DNA from: an uncultured Psychroserpens sp. | GTDB taxonomy: Bacteria > Bacteroidota > Bacteroidia > Flavobacteriales > Flavobacteriaceae | Length of the DNA stretch: 64,000 bases | Assembly: GCF_947500255.1 (NCBI RefSeq) | Contig: NZ_CANMRL010000002.1 | Span: 62,001-126,000 of the forward strand | Direction: 5' to 3' | Shown here: positions 16,822 to 25,693 of the stretch, in pieces | How positions within the stretch are numbered: the first letter of the stretch is position 1 | Layout: each line of letters opens with the position of its first letter | Made by a program: the position numbers and the translations under genes | The notes under the pieces: generated by a model | Databases searched by the model: none | The model's input: only the letters and a program-made list of their open reading frames with translations | What the model was told of the DNA's origin: nothing

Positions 16822-18828
16822 ATGCGTTTTAAAGTACAATCCGAATTCAAACCCACAGGAGATCAACCTGAGGCAATAAAACAATTGGTTAGTGGCATCG
16901 AATCTAACGAAACCTATCAAACCTTATTAGGTGTAACAGGATCTGGTAAGACCTTTACAGTAGCCAATGTCATTCAAGAAGTACAGCGACCGACCTTGGT
17001 CCTAGCTCACAATAAAACTTTGGCTGCACAATTGTATTCAGAATTTAAGCAGTTCTTTCCAGACAACGCCGTCGAATATTTTGTATCATATTATGATTAT
17101 TATCAGCCAGAAGCTTATATACCTGTTTCTGGAGTGTATATAGAGAAAGATCTATCGATTAATGAGGAAATTGAGAAGATGCGTTTAAGTACAACTTCTT
17201 CTCTACTATCTGGTCGGCGTGATGTGATTGTTGTAGCATCGGTATCCTGTTTGTATGGTATTGGAAATCCAGTTGAATTTCAGAAAAACGTTATCTCACT
17301 AGAAGTCAATCAGGAAATTTCTAGAACCGAACTCTTACATAAATTGGTGCAAAGTCTGTACTCAAGAACAGAAGCGGATTTTAATCATGGAAATTTTAGA
17401 ATAAAGGGTGATACAGTTGATGTGTTTCCAAGTTATGCTGATGATGCCTTTCGTATCCATTTCTTTGGAGATGAGATTGAAGATATTGAGCAGTTTAATA
17501 TTCAAACTAATGAGGTGATTGAACATTATGACCGATTGAATATTTATCCAGCCAATATGTTTGTGACCTCGCCTGATATTTTACAAAATGCTATTAAAGA
17601 CATTCAGGATGATTTGGTCAAACAACATGATTATTTCAAGGACATAGGAAAACATTTAGAGGCAAAGCGTTTAAAAGAGCGTACCGAATTTGATTTGGAA
17701 ATGATTCGCGAGCTAGGCTATTGCTCTGGGATTGAAAACTATTCAAGATACTTAGATGGTCGTGAGCCTGGCACAAGACCATTCTGTTTATTAGATTATT
17801 TTCCAGATGATTATTTGATGGTTGTAGATGAAAGTCACGTGACCATTTCTCAAGTACATGCTATGTATGGTGGTGACCGAAGTCGAAAAGAGAATTTGGT
17901 AGAATACGGATTTAGATTACCTGCTGCTATGGATAATAGACCTTTAAAATTTGAAGAGTTCGAGGCTTTGCAAAATCAAGTCATTTATGTGAGTGCAACA
18001 CCTGCAGATTATGAGCTTCAGAAAACAGATGGTGTTTACGTGGAGCAGGTGATTAGACCAACAGGGTTATTAGATCCGGTAATCGAAGTGCGTCCAAGTT
18101 TAAATCAAATCGATGACCTTATAGAGGAAATACAGCAACGCATTGAAAAAGACGAACGTACTTTGGTAACTACATTGACCAAACGTATGGCTGAGGAACT
18201 TACTAAATATCTAGATCGTATTCAAATTAGATGTCGCTATATTCATAGTGATGTTGATACTTTAGAACGTGTTGAGATTATGCAAGACCTTAGAAAAGGA
18301 TTATTTGATGTCTTAGTTGGTGTGAATTTACTTCGTGAAGGTTTAGATCTACCTGAAGTGTCGCTGGTGGCTATTTTAGATGCCGATAAAGAAGGGTTTT
18401 TACGTTCTACACGTTCATTGACACAAACTGTAGGTAGAGCTGCGAGAAACTTAAATGGTAAAGCTATCATGTATGCAGACAAGATTACTAGAAGTATGCA
18501 AAAGACCATAGATGAGACCGAATACAGGCGTGAAAAACAAATTGCGTATAATACTAAACACAAGATCACACCTAAAGCCTTAAATAAGAGTTTAGACAAT
18601 GCCTTATCTAAAAATTCGGTAAGTACCTATAGCTATGAATTAGAAGCAGCTAGAGCTGCAGAGCCTGAAAGCGAATATTTAACTAAAAGTCAGTTAGAAA
18701 AGAAAATACGTGAAAAGCGTAAATTAATGGAGCAAGCTGCTAAGGCCCTCGACTTTATTATCGCAGCACAGTTACGGGATGATATTAAAGGTTATCAGGA
18801 AAAATTAGAAAAACTTAAAGTGTCTTAA
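16822..18828 (+). CDS. uvrB: Excinuclease ABC subunit B
   Basis: UvrB is the damage-verifying helicase-like subunit of nucleotide excision repair; it receives DNA from UvrA and recruits UvrC. The 668 residues match the usual length. Visible motifs are Walker A GVTGSGKT (37-44), the beta-hairpin region YFVSYYDYYQPEAYIP, the DESHVTISQ box, YVSATPADYEL, the helicase motif VSLVAILDADKEGF, QTVGRAARN, and a C-terminal UVR domain (LRDDIKGYQEKLEKL). The gene ends overlapping the last 4 bases of the convergent TerB-like gene. No terminator is seen between them. Confidence 0.98.
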   Translation: MRFKVQSEFKPTGDQPEAIKQLVSGIESNETYQTLLGVTGSGKTFTVANVIQEVQRPTLVLAHNKTLAAQLYSEFKQFFPDNAVEYFVSYYDYYQPEAYIPVSGVYIEKDLSINEEIEKMRLSTTSSLLSGRRDVIVVASVSCLYGIGNPVEFQKNVISLEVNQEISRTELLHKLVQSLYSRTEADFNHGNFRIKGDTVDVFPSYADDAFRIHFFGDEIEDIEQFNIQTNEVIEHYDRLNIYPANMFVTSPDILQNAIKDIQDDLVKQHDYFKDIGKHLEAKRLKERTEFDLEMIRELGYCSGIENYSRYLDGREPGTRPFCLLDYFPDDYLMVVDESHVTISQVHAMYGGDRSRKENLVEYGFRLPAAMDNRPLKFEEFEALQNQVIYVSATPADYELQKTDGVYVEQVIRPTGLLDPVIEVRPSLNQIDDLIEEIQQRIEKDERTLVTTLTKRMAEELTKYLDRIQIRCRYIHSDVDTLERVEIMQDLRKGLFDVLVGVNLLREGLDLPEVSLVAILDADKEGFLRSTRSLTQTVGRAARNLNGKAIMYADKITRSMQKTIDETEYRREKQIAYNTKHKITPKALNKSLDNALSKNSVSTYSYELEAARAAEPESEYLTKSQLEKKIREKRKLMEQAAKALDFIIAAQLRDDIKGYQEKLEKLKVS

Positions 18829-19241
18829 TTATACTGCACTTTAAATATGTCAATCAAAAAGTCTGGTGGTACAATTTTATTTGGAAAACTTTCCATAAGA
18901 TCTAAAACGCGATTAATCGACTCATGACTTAATCCCATTCGTAATCCGAAATTATGAAGTTTCACTAATTCTTTATTAGAAATTTGATTGTCTAGGTTCA
19001 TTAATAAGACCAATCTATGGAATTGAACAATGCGTTCGCTATGTGATTTTAGATGTACATAGGTTACAGGATGGTCAAAAAGGTAATCGAAGTCTTCTTT
19101 AGAAATTTCTAATTGTTTAGCAATACTTGCAAGAAATTTATATTCTATAGATTTTATATTTTCGTCTGTCTGCGCAAAGGCTATCATTTCCGATAGCAAA
19201 CTTAGCTTCTCTACACGATTTATCATATTAGAGGGATTCAT
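18825..19241 (-). CDS. TerB-like (tellurite resistance family) cytoplasmic protein
   Basis: A 138-residue all-helical protein without signal peptide. Its first half (LLSEMIAFAQTDENIKSIEY, then FLASIAKQLEIS) has the TerB/DjlA-N pattern of a helical bundle with acidic residues that may bind metal. The C-terminal half (NKELVKLHNFGLRMG) continues the bundle. The role of stand-alone TerB proteins is uncertain. It is convergent with uvrB (4-bp overlap) and divergent from the esterase gene, with a 254-bp intergenic region that holds a direct repeat. Confidence 0.7.
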   Translation of the reverse strand: MNPSNMINRVEKLSLLSEMIAFAQTDENIKSIEYKFLASIAKQLEISKEDFDYLFDHPVTYVHLKSHSERIVQFHRLVLLMNLDNQISNKELVKLHNFGLRMGLSHESINRVLDLMESFPNKIVPPDFLIDIFKVQYN

Positions 19242-19313
19242 GATTTCACTTTTATAAATTTAAAAGGTTTGTTTAGGTTATAATCCTGCATATTTTGTAA
19301 GTCATCGAAAAAT

Positions 19314-19422
19314 AAAGTGCAATTCGTCGTTCTTTTCCTACTTTCATGTGTAAAATAAATTTAAACAACTGATTATCAATATATTAAAAACAACGTGCAG
19401 TTCGTCGATTTTTTTACTTTCA
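19314..19422. repeat. Imperfect 31-33 bp direct repeat in the intergenic region
   Basis: Copy 1 (19314-19346) starts AAAGTGCAATTCGTCG and copy 2 (19392-19422) starts AACGTGCAGTTCGTCG. Both end in ACTTTCA after a T-rich stretch. The copies are 78 bp apart, in the same orientation, within the TerB-esterase intergenic region and upstream of the esterase start. A regulator-binding site is likely; the regulator is unknown. Confidence 0.55.
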
Positions 19423-19495
19423 AAACATATTATCGATGAACGGTATGGTCGCTATTTCTCAAATTTTGTGTACATTCGTTTTATTCAATCAAGAC

Positions 19496-20302
19496 ATGAA
19501 AAAGACTACTCTAATTTTATTTTTTCTTCAATATATTAGTCTGAGTTGTAGTGCTCAAAGTACGGCTTCAAAACAAGTCTCTACATTTAGTATTGAAGCG
19601 CCTCAATTAAAAACACATAAAACCATTTGGGTCTATACTCCAAAATCATATTCGGATTCTGAAAAAAAATATCCAGTACTATATATGTTTGATGCTCAGA
19701 ATTTATTTGATGCTGAGACTTCTTATGTTGGTGAATGGAAAATTGATGAATATTTAGACACTTTGAATGATAAAGAGGTTATTATAGTGGGTATCGAACA
19801 TGGTAACGAAAAACGTTTAGAAGAATTAACACCATATCCTCATGAAGACTATGGTGGTGGTAAAGGAGACATTTTTATGCAGTTTATCATCAATACTGTA
19901 AAACCACATATAGATGTCACCTATAGAACAAAACCAGATGCCAAGCACACAGGAATTTTTGGCGCGTCTCTAGGAGGATTGATGGCATTTTACGCTACTA
20001 TAAAGTATCCTGAAACATTTAGTATGGCTGGTGTGTTCTCACCGTCGTTTTGGGTGAGTGACAAGATCTACGAATTAGCCAATACTACAGAAATTTCCAG
20101 TAGCTCTAAATTTTTCTTTTTGGTTGGAGACAAAGAAGGGGACTCTATGGTACCAGACCAAGAAAAAATGGTGACACTCCTTTTAAATAAAGGTGTAAAA
20201 ACAGAGCAAATTCAGAATAAAATAATTGAAGGAGGTGAGCATAATGAAGCGCTATGGAGTTCTAATTTTCCTGAAGCATTTCAATGGTTAACTTCCGATT
20301 AA
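19496..20302 (+). CDS. Secreted alpha/beta-hydrolase, esterase D-like
   Basis: The ATG at 19496 opens a signal peptide (MKKTTLILFFLQYISLSCSA); an in-frame ATG 60 bp upstream would put an odd extension before it and is rejected. The mature protein is a Pfam Esterase (PF00756)-type alpha/beta hydrolase: YTPKSYSDSEKKYPVLYMFD near the N-terminus, nucleophile elbow GASLGG, an acidic residue near VGDKEGD, and catalytic His in GGEHNEALW. The family includes ferric-siderophore esterases and acyl hydrolases; the substrate here cannot be told. It is likely periplasmic. Upstream lies the 78-bp-spaced direct repeat. Confidence 0.85.
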   Translation: MKKTTLILFFLQYISLSCSAQSTASKQVSTFSIEAPQLKTHKTIWVYTPKSYSDSEKKYPVLYMFDAQNLFDAETSYVGEWKIDEYLDTLNDKEVIIVGIEHGNEKRLEELTPYPHEDYGGGKGDIFMQFIINTVKPHIDVTYRTKPDAKHTGIFGASLGGLMAFYATIKYPETFSMAGVFSPSFWVSDKIYELANTTEISSSSKFFFLVGDKEGDSMVPDQEKMVTLLLNKGVKTEQIQNKIIEGGEHNEALWSSNFPEAFQWLTSD

Positions 20303-20313
20303 TAGCTATTACT

Positions 20314-20556
20314 ATGACTAATAACGATATATTTAAAAAACTAAGAGTCGCTCATAAGTTACGTGATGATGACATCATTAAAATTTTAGAGCTGGTAGAT
20401 TTCAGAGTTTCAAAAAGTGAACTTAATGCCCTTTTTAGACGAGAAGATCATCCAAACTATATGGAATGTGGAGATCAAATTCTAAGAAACTTCCTCAATG
20501 GATTAATTATTCATTTACGTGGTCCAATGCCAAAACCGCAAAAAAAGAAGCCTTAA
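20314..20556 (+). CDS. DUF1456 (YehS-like) protein, single repeat
   Basis: The start at 20314 (MTNNDIFKKLRVAHKLRDDD) is chosen because the reading frame upstream of it overlaps the esterase gene and shows no conserved character. The 80 residues contain one DUF1456 unit (NDIFKKLRVA, ILELVDFRVSKSELNALFRREDHPNY, ILRNFLNGLI). E. coli YehS has two such units in about 156 residues, so this is a half-length version. The C-terminus is basic (PKPQKKKP). Function is unknown. It starts 11 bp after the esterase stop and may share its transcript. Confidence 0.75.
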   Translation: MTNNDIFKKLRVAHKLRDDDIIKILELVDFRVSKSELNALFRREDHPNYMECGDQILRNFLNGLIIHLRGPMPKPQKKKP

Positions 20557-20637
20557 ATTATCATTATCGCAAAAATGAGCAAAGTCAGCTAATTCTTCAG
20601 AATTGTATACTAACTTGCCTATCTCTAATGTCCTATT

Positions 20638-21339
20638 ATGTTTGAAATTTCTTCAGTAAAAAAAGTGCTTCCAAATATTTCAGAAGCAGAAATAAAAGCC
20701 CTCAATGCAAAGTATAAACCGCTTTCTGCTACAGAACGTATTCAGCAATTATACAAAGATTTTGACATTTCAGAAGTGATGCTAACAAGTTCATTTGCAG
20801 CAACATCAGCATTTCTACTTAAACTGTTTTCGGAAGTTAATAAGAAACAAGAGGTATTCTTCATAGATACTGGTTATCATTTTGAAGATACCTTAAGGTA
20901 CAAAGAAGAATTGACTAAACGTTATGGGTTGAATGTCTCATCAATAAGTGCTTTAAAAGAAGAACATGAATTCACTTCTAAAGACAAAACTTGGACCAAG
21001 AATCCAGATTTTTGCTGTTCTATAAATAAAGTCAAGCCTTTAGATGTTATCAAAAATAAATATAAGGTTTGGGTATCTGGTTTAATGGAATGGCAAAGTG
21101 ATCATCGAGCCTCTTTAGATATTTTTGAGCTACGCGGTGAGATTCTAAAGTTTTATCCCTTACTTGATATCTCTAAAGACAAACGTGATGCTTATATTAA
21201 GGAACATGATTTACCATTTCATCCATTGGTAGCCAAAGGGTATCATTCTATTGGGTGTAAACACTGTACGGTTCCTGGAGAAGATCGCAATGGTCGTTGG
21301 AACAATAATCCAAAAACGGAATGCGGATTGCATTTATAA
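20638..21339 (+). CDS. cysH: Phosphoadenylyl-/adenylyl-sulfate reductase, iron-sulfur type
   Basis: CysH reduces activated sulfate (APS or PAPS) to sulfite in assimilatory sulfate reduction. The 233-residue protein has the PAPS-reductase fold with FFIDTGYHFEDTLRY. It also has the cysteine pattern of the [4Fe-4S] APS-reducing branch: Cys126-Cys127 (FCCSINKVKPL) and Cys207/Cys210 (GCKHC). Catalytic Cys229 lies in the C-terminal ECGLHL. No other sulfate assimilation gene is in the window. A possible TAACTTGC promoter element lies at 20611. The next gene follows by 6 bp. Confidence 0.93.
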   Translation: MFEISSVKKVLPNISEAEIKALNAKYKPLSATERIQQLYKDFDISEVMLTSSFAATSAFLLKLFSEVNKKQEVFFIDTGYHFEDTLRYKEELTKRYGLNVSSISALKEEHEFTSKDKTWTKNPDFCCSINKVKPLDVIKNKYKVWVSGLMEWQSDHRASLDIFELRGEILKFYPLLDISKDKRDAYIKEHDLPFHPLVAKGYHSIGCKHCTVPGEDRNGRWNNNPKTECGLHL

Positions 21340-21345
21340 TTAATA

Positions 21346-22011
21346 ATGAGCATGAAACACATCTATATTGTTTTCGCTCTACTAGTTTCTTTTACAACTA
21401 GTGCACAAGTAGTAGTTATTGATTGTGATAATTCTAAGCTAACATTTGATAAAGCACATGTTAAACTACTACATACCTTAATGGATAGCGCTAAAGTGTC
21501 TAAAGGTGGTAATAGAATAACGCTGGAACAACAATTCTTTTGTGCAATGCCCAACTCTTTTGATAAGATGTTAGATTTATTATTTCTAGACTCTACAATA
21601 ATTCGCAACAAAATTAAAGAAAGTGGTGGTCCTCCTCCAAAGATTTATTTAGATCATCCTTGGGTGAGTTTTTTGAGTGAGATCAATTGTATTGAATCTA
21701 ACCAATACTATAACAAATACATTAATATGTGTATTGATGGTTCTTATGGTGCTGATGATATTAGAAACGGATTTATGATCTACAAACGCTTTGAAACGGA
21801 CACAGAAGCCTTTTGTAAGGTCTTAGCTAAAAGAAATGATAGTGAGATTAAAAGTGTCTTTAGGTTTATATTTGATAGTTCACATCCTGAAAACGAATTT
21901 AATGAGGAGCTTTATGACAAGATATATCCTTTAATTTATAAAGAAAATAAAAAGCTTGCAATGGATATGAAATTAACGCTTGAGTGTTTAATAAAAGAAA
22001 AAAGACATTAA
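21346..22011 (+). CDS. Secreted hypothetical protein
   Basis: A signal peptide (MSMKHIYIVFALLVSFTTSAQ) precedes about 200 mostly helical residues. Cysteines are scattered (DCDNS, FFCAM, INCIES, MCIDG, FCKVL, LECLIK) and a short proline run occurs (GGPPPKIYLDHPW). No family is recognised. It starts 6 bp after cysH, so it may be cotranscribed, although no sulfur-related motif is seen. A bidirectional terminator follows at once. Confidence 0.6.
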   Translation: MSMKHIYIVFALLVSFTTSAQVVVIDCDNSKLTFDKAHVKLLHTLMDSAKVSKGGNRITLEQQFFCAMPNSFDKMLDLLFLDSTIIRNKIKESGGPPPKIYLDHPWVSFLSEINCIESNQYYNKYINMCIDGSYGADDIRNGFMIYKRFETDTEAFCKVLAKRNDSEIKSVFRFIFDSSHPENEFNEELYDKIYPLIYKENKKLAMDMKLTLECLIKEKRH

Positions 22012-22038
22012 AAAAGCGTCCAAATCTTGAACGCTTTT
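22012..22038. terminator. Bidirectional terminator between convergent genes
   Basis: AAAAGCGT (22012-22019) pairs with ACGCTTTT (22031-22038), extended inside by CAA/TTG past one mismatch, with A- and T-tracts on the two sides. It lies between the plus gene ending at 22011 and the minus gene ending at 22059. Confidence 0.75.
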
Positions 22039-22058
22039 ACATAAACTAAAATCTCTAG

Positions 22059-22400
22059 TTATCTTTTCTTTGTAAGTGTTACAGGAAATTTAAACCTTCG
22101 TTGATAACTAATAACTTCCTTAGATAATTTTTTGTAATTCAAACGGTTTTTAATAAAACTATCAAAAGCTTTATTTTTTGTGTCTACAGATAGGACAACC
22201 ATTTCGTTGTTCTCGTTAATCGTGATTTCTACATCGGCAGTTAAGCCTTCAGGAAATTCAAACGATGGATTTTTTAATAATTTACTGATTGTTTCTTCAA
22301 CTGGATTTGGTTCGACAGTCTTGATTGGATCTGTGCTTGCAGAAAGCGCACTACTAAACGTAATTGCTACGACTAGTACTAACATTTTTAATGTTTTCAT
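22059..22400 (-). CDS. Small secreted hypothetical protein
   Basis: A 113-residue protein with a clear signal peptide (MKTLKMLVLVVAITFSSALSA). The mature part has VEITINENNEMVVLSVDT, FIKNRLNYKKL and a basic C-terminus RRFKFPVTLTKKR. This layout, an Asn/Asp turn between two strands and a late hydrophobic strand, faintly resembles small periplasmic TonB-C-like proteins of Bacteroidota, but no family is recognised with confidence. It is the only gene between two terminators. Confidence 0.55.
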   Translation of the reverse strand: MKTLKMLVLVVAITFSSALSASTDPIKTVEPNPVEETISKLLKNPSFEFPEGLTADVEITINENNEMVVLSVDTKNKAFDSFIKNRLNYKKLSKEVISYQRRFKFPVTLTKKR

Positions 22401-22516
22401 GATTAATTGTTTTTTAGATTGATACTTAAAAGACTGATGAAATGATAAGATGTTACAAGAAAGCAGTAAGAATTAACAGTGTTTAACGTTGATTAGCAGT
22501 TTATTAACATAAATTC

Positions 22517-22547
22517 ATAAAAAAGGCCCTCAAAATTGAGAGCCTTT
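22517..22547 (-). terminator. Terminator of the 22571-23338 gene
   Basis: AAAGGC (22522-22527) pairs with GCCTTT (22542-22547), with CTC/GAG continuing the stem past one mismatch. On the minus strand the stem is followed by a T-run, placing it just after the stop of the hypothetical gene. Confidence 0.7.
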
Positions 22548-22570
22548 CTACATTATTTTATAGCGTTTGT

Positions 22571-23338
22571 TTATTTTGAAGCGACTAATGTACCGTCATT
22601 CGCATTGTTTTGAATACTAGTAACATAATTAGCCAACACTTTTAAGTTAGTTTCCTTATTACCTTTAATTTTATTGTCTTTTATAAAAGCTAAAATCAGT
22701 TCTGATTGTCTAGGAAAATCTTTCTTAATATCCTTTTTCTTGGTAGATAAACTCACTAAACTTCTATTATTATCTAGGATATAGTAGCTTTCAACCTTCT
22801 TTAATTTAGCAGGCTTATCTGCACCATATGCACTTGACGCCACTTTAGCTTTCGTATACTTATAGTCAACCTTTTTAAGTAATTTACTATCATTGGAGTT
22901 ACCATCAAAAACGAAATAGTCAATAACAGTGTCTCCGTTAGTATCAAGATGAGAAATGGCTTGATAGGTTTGGTTCGTTGCAATAAAAGTCAACTTCAAA
23001 TTATCTGTTTTTACGATATTATAAATCTTATCACCATTCTTTATTTGTAATGCATTGTTCATTGGATTGTAACGAGCTAAAACAATGGTTGGCGCGGCAT
23101 TGATTGTAATTCTAGCATTTTGAAATGATGCTTGAGGAATATGACTTAGGTTTTCAAAGCTTTGATTTGGCAAATATCCTCTAATATTTTGGATTTCCAA
23201 TTTGACATCGGTAGGATTAGCACTAGTAATATCTCGAGTATTTATACCGCCACGTATACATTCGACGCCTTCTGCTACTTGTCCATTACTTAGATTTACA
23301 GTGAGCACACAAATGATAAGAAGAAAGAGATTTTTCAT
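22571..23338 (-). CDS. Secreted hypothetical protein
   Basis: A 255-residue protein with signal peptide (MKNLFLLIICVLTVNLSNGQ). The mature part is strand-rich in the middle (IVLARYNPMNNALQI, GDKIYNIV, LDTNGDTVIDYFVFDG) and ends in a lysine-rich helical tail (STKKKDIKKDFPRQ ... FIKDNKIKG). No catalytic motif or known domain is recognised. It is flanked by its own terminator and transcribed alone. Confidence 0.55.
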   Translation of the reverse strand: MKNLFLLIICVLTVNLSNGQVAEGVECIRGGINTRDITSANPTDVKLEIQNIRGYLPNQSFENLSHIPQASFQNARITINAAPTIVLARYNPMNNALQIKNGDKIYNIVKTDNLKLTFIATNQTYQAISHLDTNGDTVIDYFVFDGNSNDSKLLKKVDYKYTKAKVASSAYGADKPAKLKKVESYYILDNNRSLVSLSTKKKDIKKDFPRQSELILAFIKDNKIKGNKETNLKVLANYVTSIQNNANDGTLVASK

Positions 23339-23502
23339 AATAGTTGATTTTTAGATTAATAACCTTATCAAGTTATTAAAATTTTGTTAAAACGAAAAGT
23401 CTTACTCTCTGAAAATTAAATATTTAACACTTAACTATTTTATAAAAATGAAAACAGCACAACCTAAAAATCAACTATATTTAATTCAAATGATATTATA
23501 AA

Positions 23503-23535
23503 AAAACTCCCATGTGATAATCACATGGGAGTTTT
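23503..23535. terminator. Strong bidirectional terminator after sucC
   Basis: A perfect 15-bp stem (23503-23517 with 23521-23535, core ACTCCCATGTGA) closes a 3-base TAA loop. It has an A-tract on one side and a T-tract on the other. It lies 21 bp past the sucC stop. Confidence 0.85.
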
Positions 23536-23556
23536 ATATGGTATTTATAAATTCTT

Positions 23557-24747
23557 TTATGCTAGAACAGTCTGAACTTTATCTGCTGCTTCTTGAAATT
23601 CTGTAGCACTCATAACATCTAGTCCAGAATTATCAATTAATTCTTTCGCGATGTCTGCATTAGTTCCTTGCAAACGTACAATGATAGGCACATTGATTGT
23701 TCCCATATTTTTATAAGCATCGATAACACCCTGAGCAACACGATCACAACGAACGATACCTCCAAAGATGTTAATTAAGATTGCTTTTACTGCTGGGTCT
23801 TTTAAAATAATTTGGAAAGCGGCTTCAACACGAGCTGCATCTGCTGTACCACCAACATCTAAGAAGTTAGCTGGCTCTCCTCCTGCTTGTTTGATTAAAT
23901 CCATTGTTGCCATTGCCAATCCTGCTCCATTTACCATACAACCTACATTCCCGTCAAGATCAACATAGTTTAGACCTTTCTCTCCTGCTTCAACTTCAAT
24001 TGGATTTTCTTCACGCAAATCACGTAACGCAGCTAAATCTTTATGTCTAAATAAAGCGTTATCATCTAAAGATACTTTAGCATCTACCGCCATAATTTTA
24101 TCATCACTAGTTTTTAAAACTGGGTTGATTTCGAATAAAGAAGAATCAGATTTCACATAAGCCGTATATAAGGCTGTAACAAATTTTGTCATATCCTTGA
24201 AAGCAGCACCAGATAAACCTAAGTTAAATGCTACTTTACGTGCCTGAAATGGTAAAATTCCAGTTGCTGGATCGATTTCTTCTGTAAATATCAAGTGTGG
24301 TGTTTCTTCTGCAACAGTTTCAATATCCATCCCACCTTCTGTAGAATACATGATCATATTACGTCCGTTACTACGATTTAATAACACAGACATATAATAT
24401 TCTTCAGGTTCTGAATCTCCAGGATAGTATACATCTTCAGCAACTAATACTTGATGTACACGTTTTCCTTCGGCAGATGTTTGAGGTGTCACCAAATCCA
24501 TTCCAATAATTTGACCAGCTATGGTTTTAACATCATCTAAGCTTTTAGCCAATTTAACGCCTCCACCTTTTCCACGACCACCTGCGTGAACTTGTGCTTT
24601 AATTACGTGCCAACCTGTACCAGTTTCTTCAGTTAATTTCTTAGCTGCTTCAACTGCTTCATCAGCATTTTGTGCTACAATACCACGTTGAATACGTACG
24701 CCAAAACTGCTTAATAATTCTTTTCCTTGATATTCGTGTAAATTCAT
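23557..24747 (-). CDS. sucC: Succinyl-CoA ligase (ADP-forming) beta subunit
   Basis: SucC binds nucleotide and joins the alpha subunit to interconvert succinyl-CoA and succinate in the citric acid cycle. The 396 residues match the family length. The sequence opens with [12 protein letters not shown], has the ATP-grasp region ([18 protein letters not shown]), metal-binding loops ([20 protein letters not shown]) and the ligase domain with [10 protein letters not shown] and [11 protein letters not shown]. The alpha-subunit gene sucD is not adjacent. Expression probably comes from the promoter at 24806-24836. Confidence 0.98.
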   Translation of the reverse strand: MNLHEYQGKELLSSFGVRIQRGIVAQNADEAVEAAKKLTEETGTGWHVIKAQVHAGGRGKGGGVKLAKSLDDVKTIAGQIIGMDLVTPQTSAEGKRVHQVLVAEDVYYPGDSEPEEYYMSVLLNRSNGRNMIMYSTEGGMDIETVAEETPHLIFTEEIDPATGILPFQARKVAFNLGLSGAAFKDMTKFVTALYTAYVKSDSSLFEINPVLKTSDDKIMAVDAKVSLDDNALFRHKDLAALRDLREENPIEVEAGEKGLNYVDLDGNVGCMVNGAGLAMATMDLIKQAGGEPANFLDVGGTADAARVEAAFQIILKDPAVKAILINIFGGIVRCDRVAQGVIDAYKNMGTINVPIIVRLQGTNADIAKELIDNSGLDVMSATEFQEAADKVQTVLA

Positions 24748-24805
24748 TTGGTTTAGAAATTTATAGTTTGTCTTCGTTTAGTTTACGAAGTCATTTTTAC
24801 GACCA

Positions 24806-24836
24806 CAAAAGTAAACATACTAAAAGTTTTTACCAA
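24806..24836 (-). promoter_or_regulatory. sucC promoter
   Basis: On the minus strand TTGG (24833-24836) and TACTTTTG (24806-24813) are separated by 19 bp, an excellent match to the Bacteroidota -33/-7 layout. The start codon is 58 bp downstream. Confidence 0.75.
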
Positions 24837-24917
24837 TAGTTTTTAATATTGATTTATGAGCCTGCTAATTCAATTAATAGTACATCTTGATTATCAATTT
24901 CATTTTATCTAATTATT

Positions 24918-25574
24918 TTAATCTTTTAAGCGCTTAATTACCGAAAATGCTTTATCAACCAAATGATCTTCAACTACAATGGTAAATTCATTGGTTGTAG
25001 AAACGACCTCATATAAAGTAATATTCTCCCATGCTAAACGCTTAAAGATTTGATAATACAATCCAGCAATTTTCGAATTACCTTTTGGCAAATAAATACT
25101 AATTGCTGATAATTTATCTTGCAACCCAATTTGCACTTCATTTTTAAAGGTTTTTAAAATGCTTTCCTTTTCGGAAGTGGATATGATGATATTACTTTCT
25201 AAAACACCACGCGTAAATGCATAGAAAATATGATGATTTACACTAATCTTTTCTAAAATTTGCGAATGGCTATGAATTAAAGTTTTAGAATTTTGGAATG
25301 TAAAATCACTCAAATTTGAGCGCACAGTGATATCTCCTAAGTTTTTAAAAATCTTCTTTAAACGAATAGAGTTTTCTAGGTTAAAAGGTTGTTGGTAACG
25401 TCGCAATGCCATCATTATCGCACCATCTTTTACCGGTTTACGCAACATCTCAGAAATAGGTTTATTTAACTCTTTAGCTAAAGCTGAAAAATTAATGATT
25501 TGTCGTGATAAGCCTTCTTCTAAAAAAGGGCTAGATACGATGATATCCTGTACACAAGAAGCTATAGTTTTCAA
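24918..25574 (-). CDS. Stand-alone ACT-like domain protein divergent from lysA
   Basis: A 218-residue cytoplasmic protein. The first half is helical (VSSPFLEEGLSRQIINFSAL, KDGAIMMALRRYQ). The second half carries two alpha/beta segments of ACT-like type (LQDKLSAISIYLPKG, YEVVSTTNEFTIVVEDHLVD). Similar flavobacterial proteins are often labelled aspartate kinase because the C-terminus resembles its regulatory ACT domain, but no kinase domain is present. Its position, head-to-head with the lysine pathway gene lysA, suggests an amino-acid-sensing regulatory role; this is inference. Confidence 0.7.
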   Translation of the reverse strand: MKTIASCVQDIIVSSPFLEEGLSRQIINFSALAKELNKPISEMLRKPVKDGAIMMALRRYQQPFNLENSIRLKKIFKNLGDITVRSNLSDFTFQNSKTLIHSHSQILEKISVNHHIFYAFTRGVLESNIIISTSEKESILKTFKNEVQIGLQDKLSAISIYLPKGNSKIAGLYYQIFKRLAWENITLYEVVSTTNEFTIVVEDHLVDKAFSVIKRLKD

Positions 25575-25649
25575 TTTGTTAACTATTTAACATTTTGTGT
25601 AAAATTAGCAATATTTTTTTATTTATATGTTTTAACTAAGGATTACATC

Positions 25650-25657
25650 TATTTTTG
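25650..25657 (+). promoter_or_regulatory. lysA -7 promoter element TATTTTTG
   Basis: TATTTTTG fits TAnnTTTG and lies 36 bp before the lysA ATG in the divergent intergenic region. No clear -33 element is seen. Confidence 0.55.
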
Positions 25658-25693
25658 ATCCTTCAAATACATTGATTATAAGATTTAAAACGA

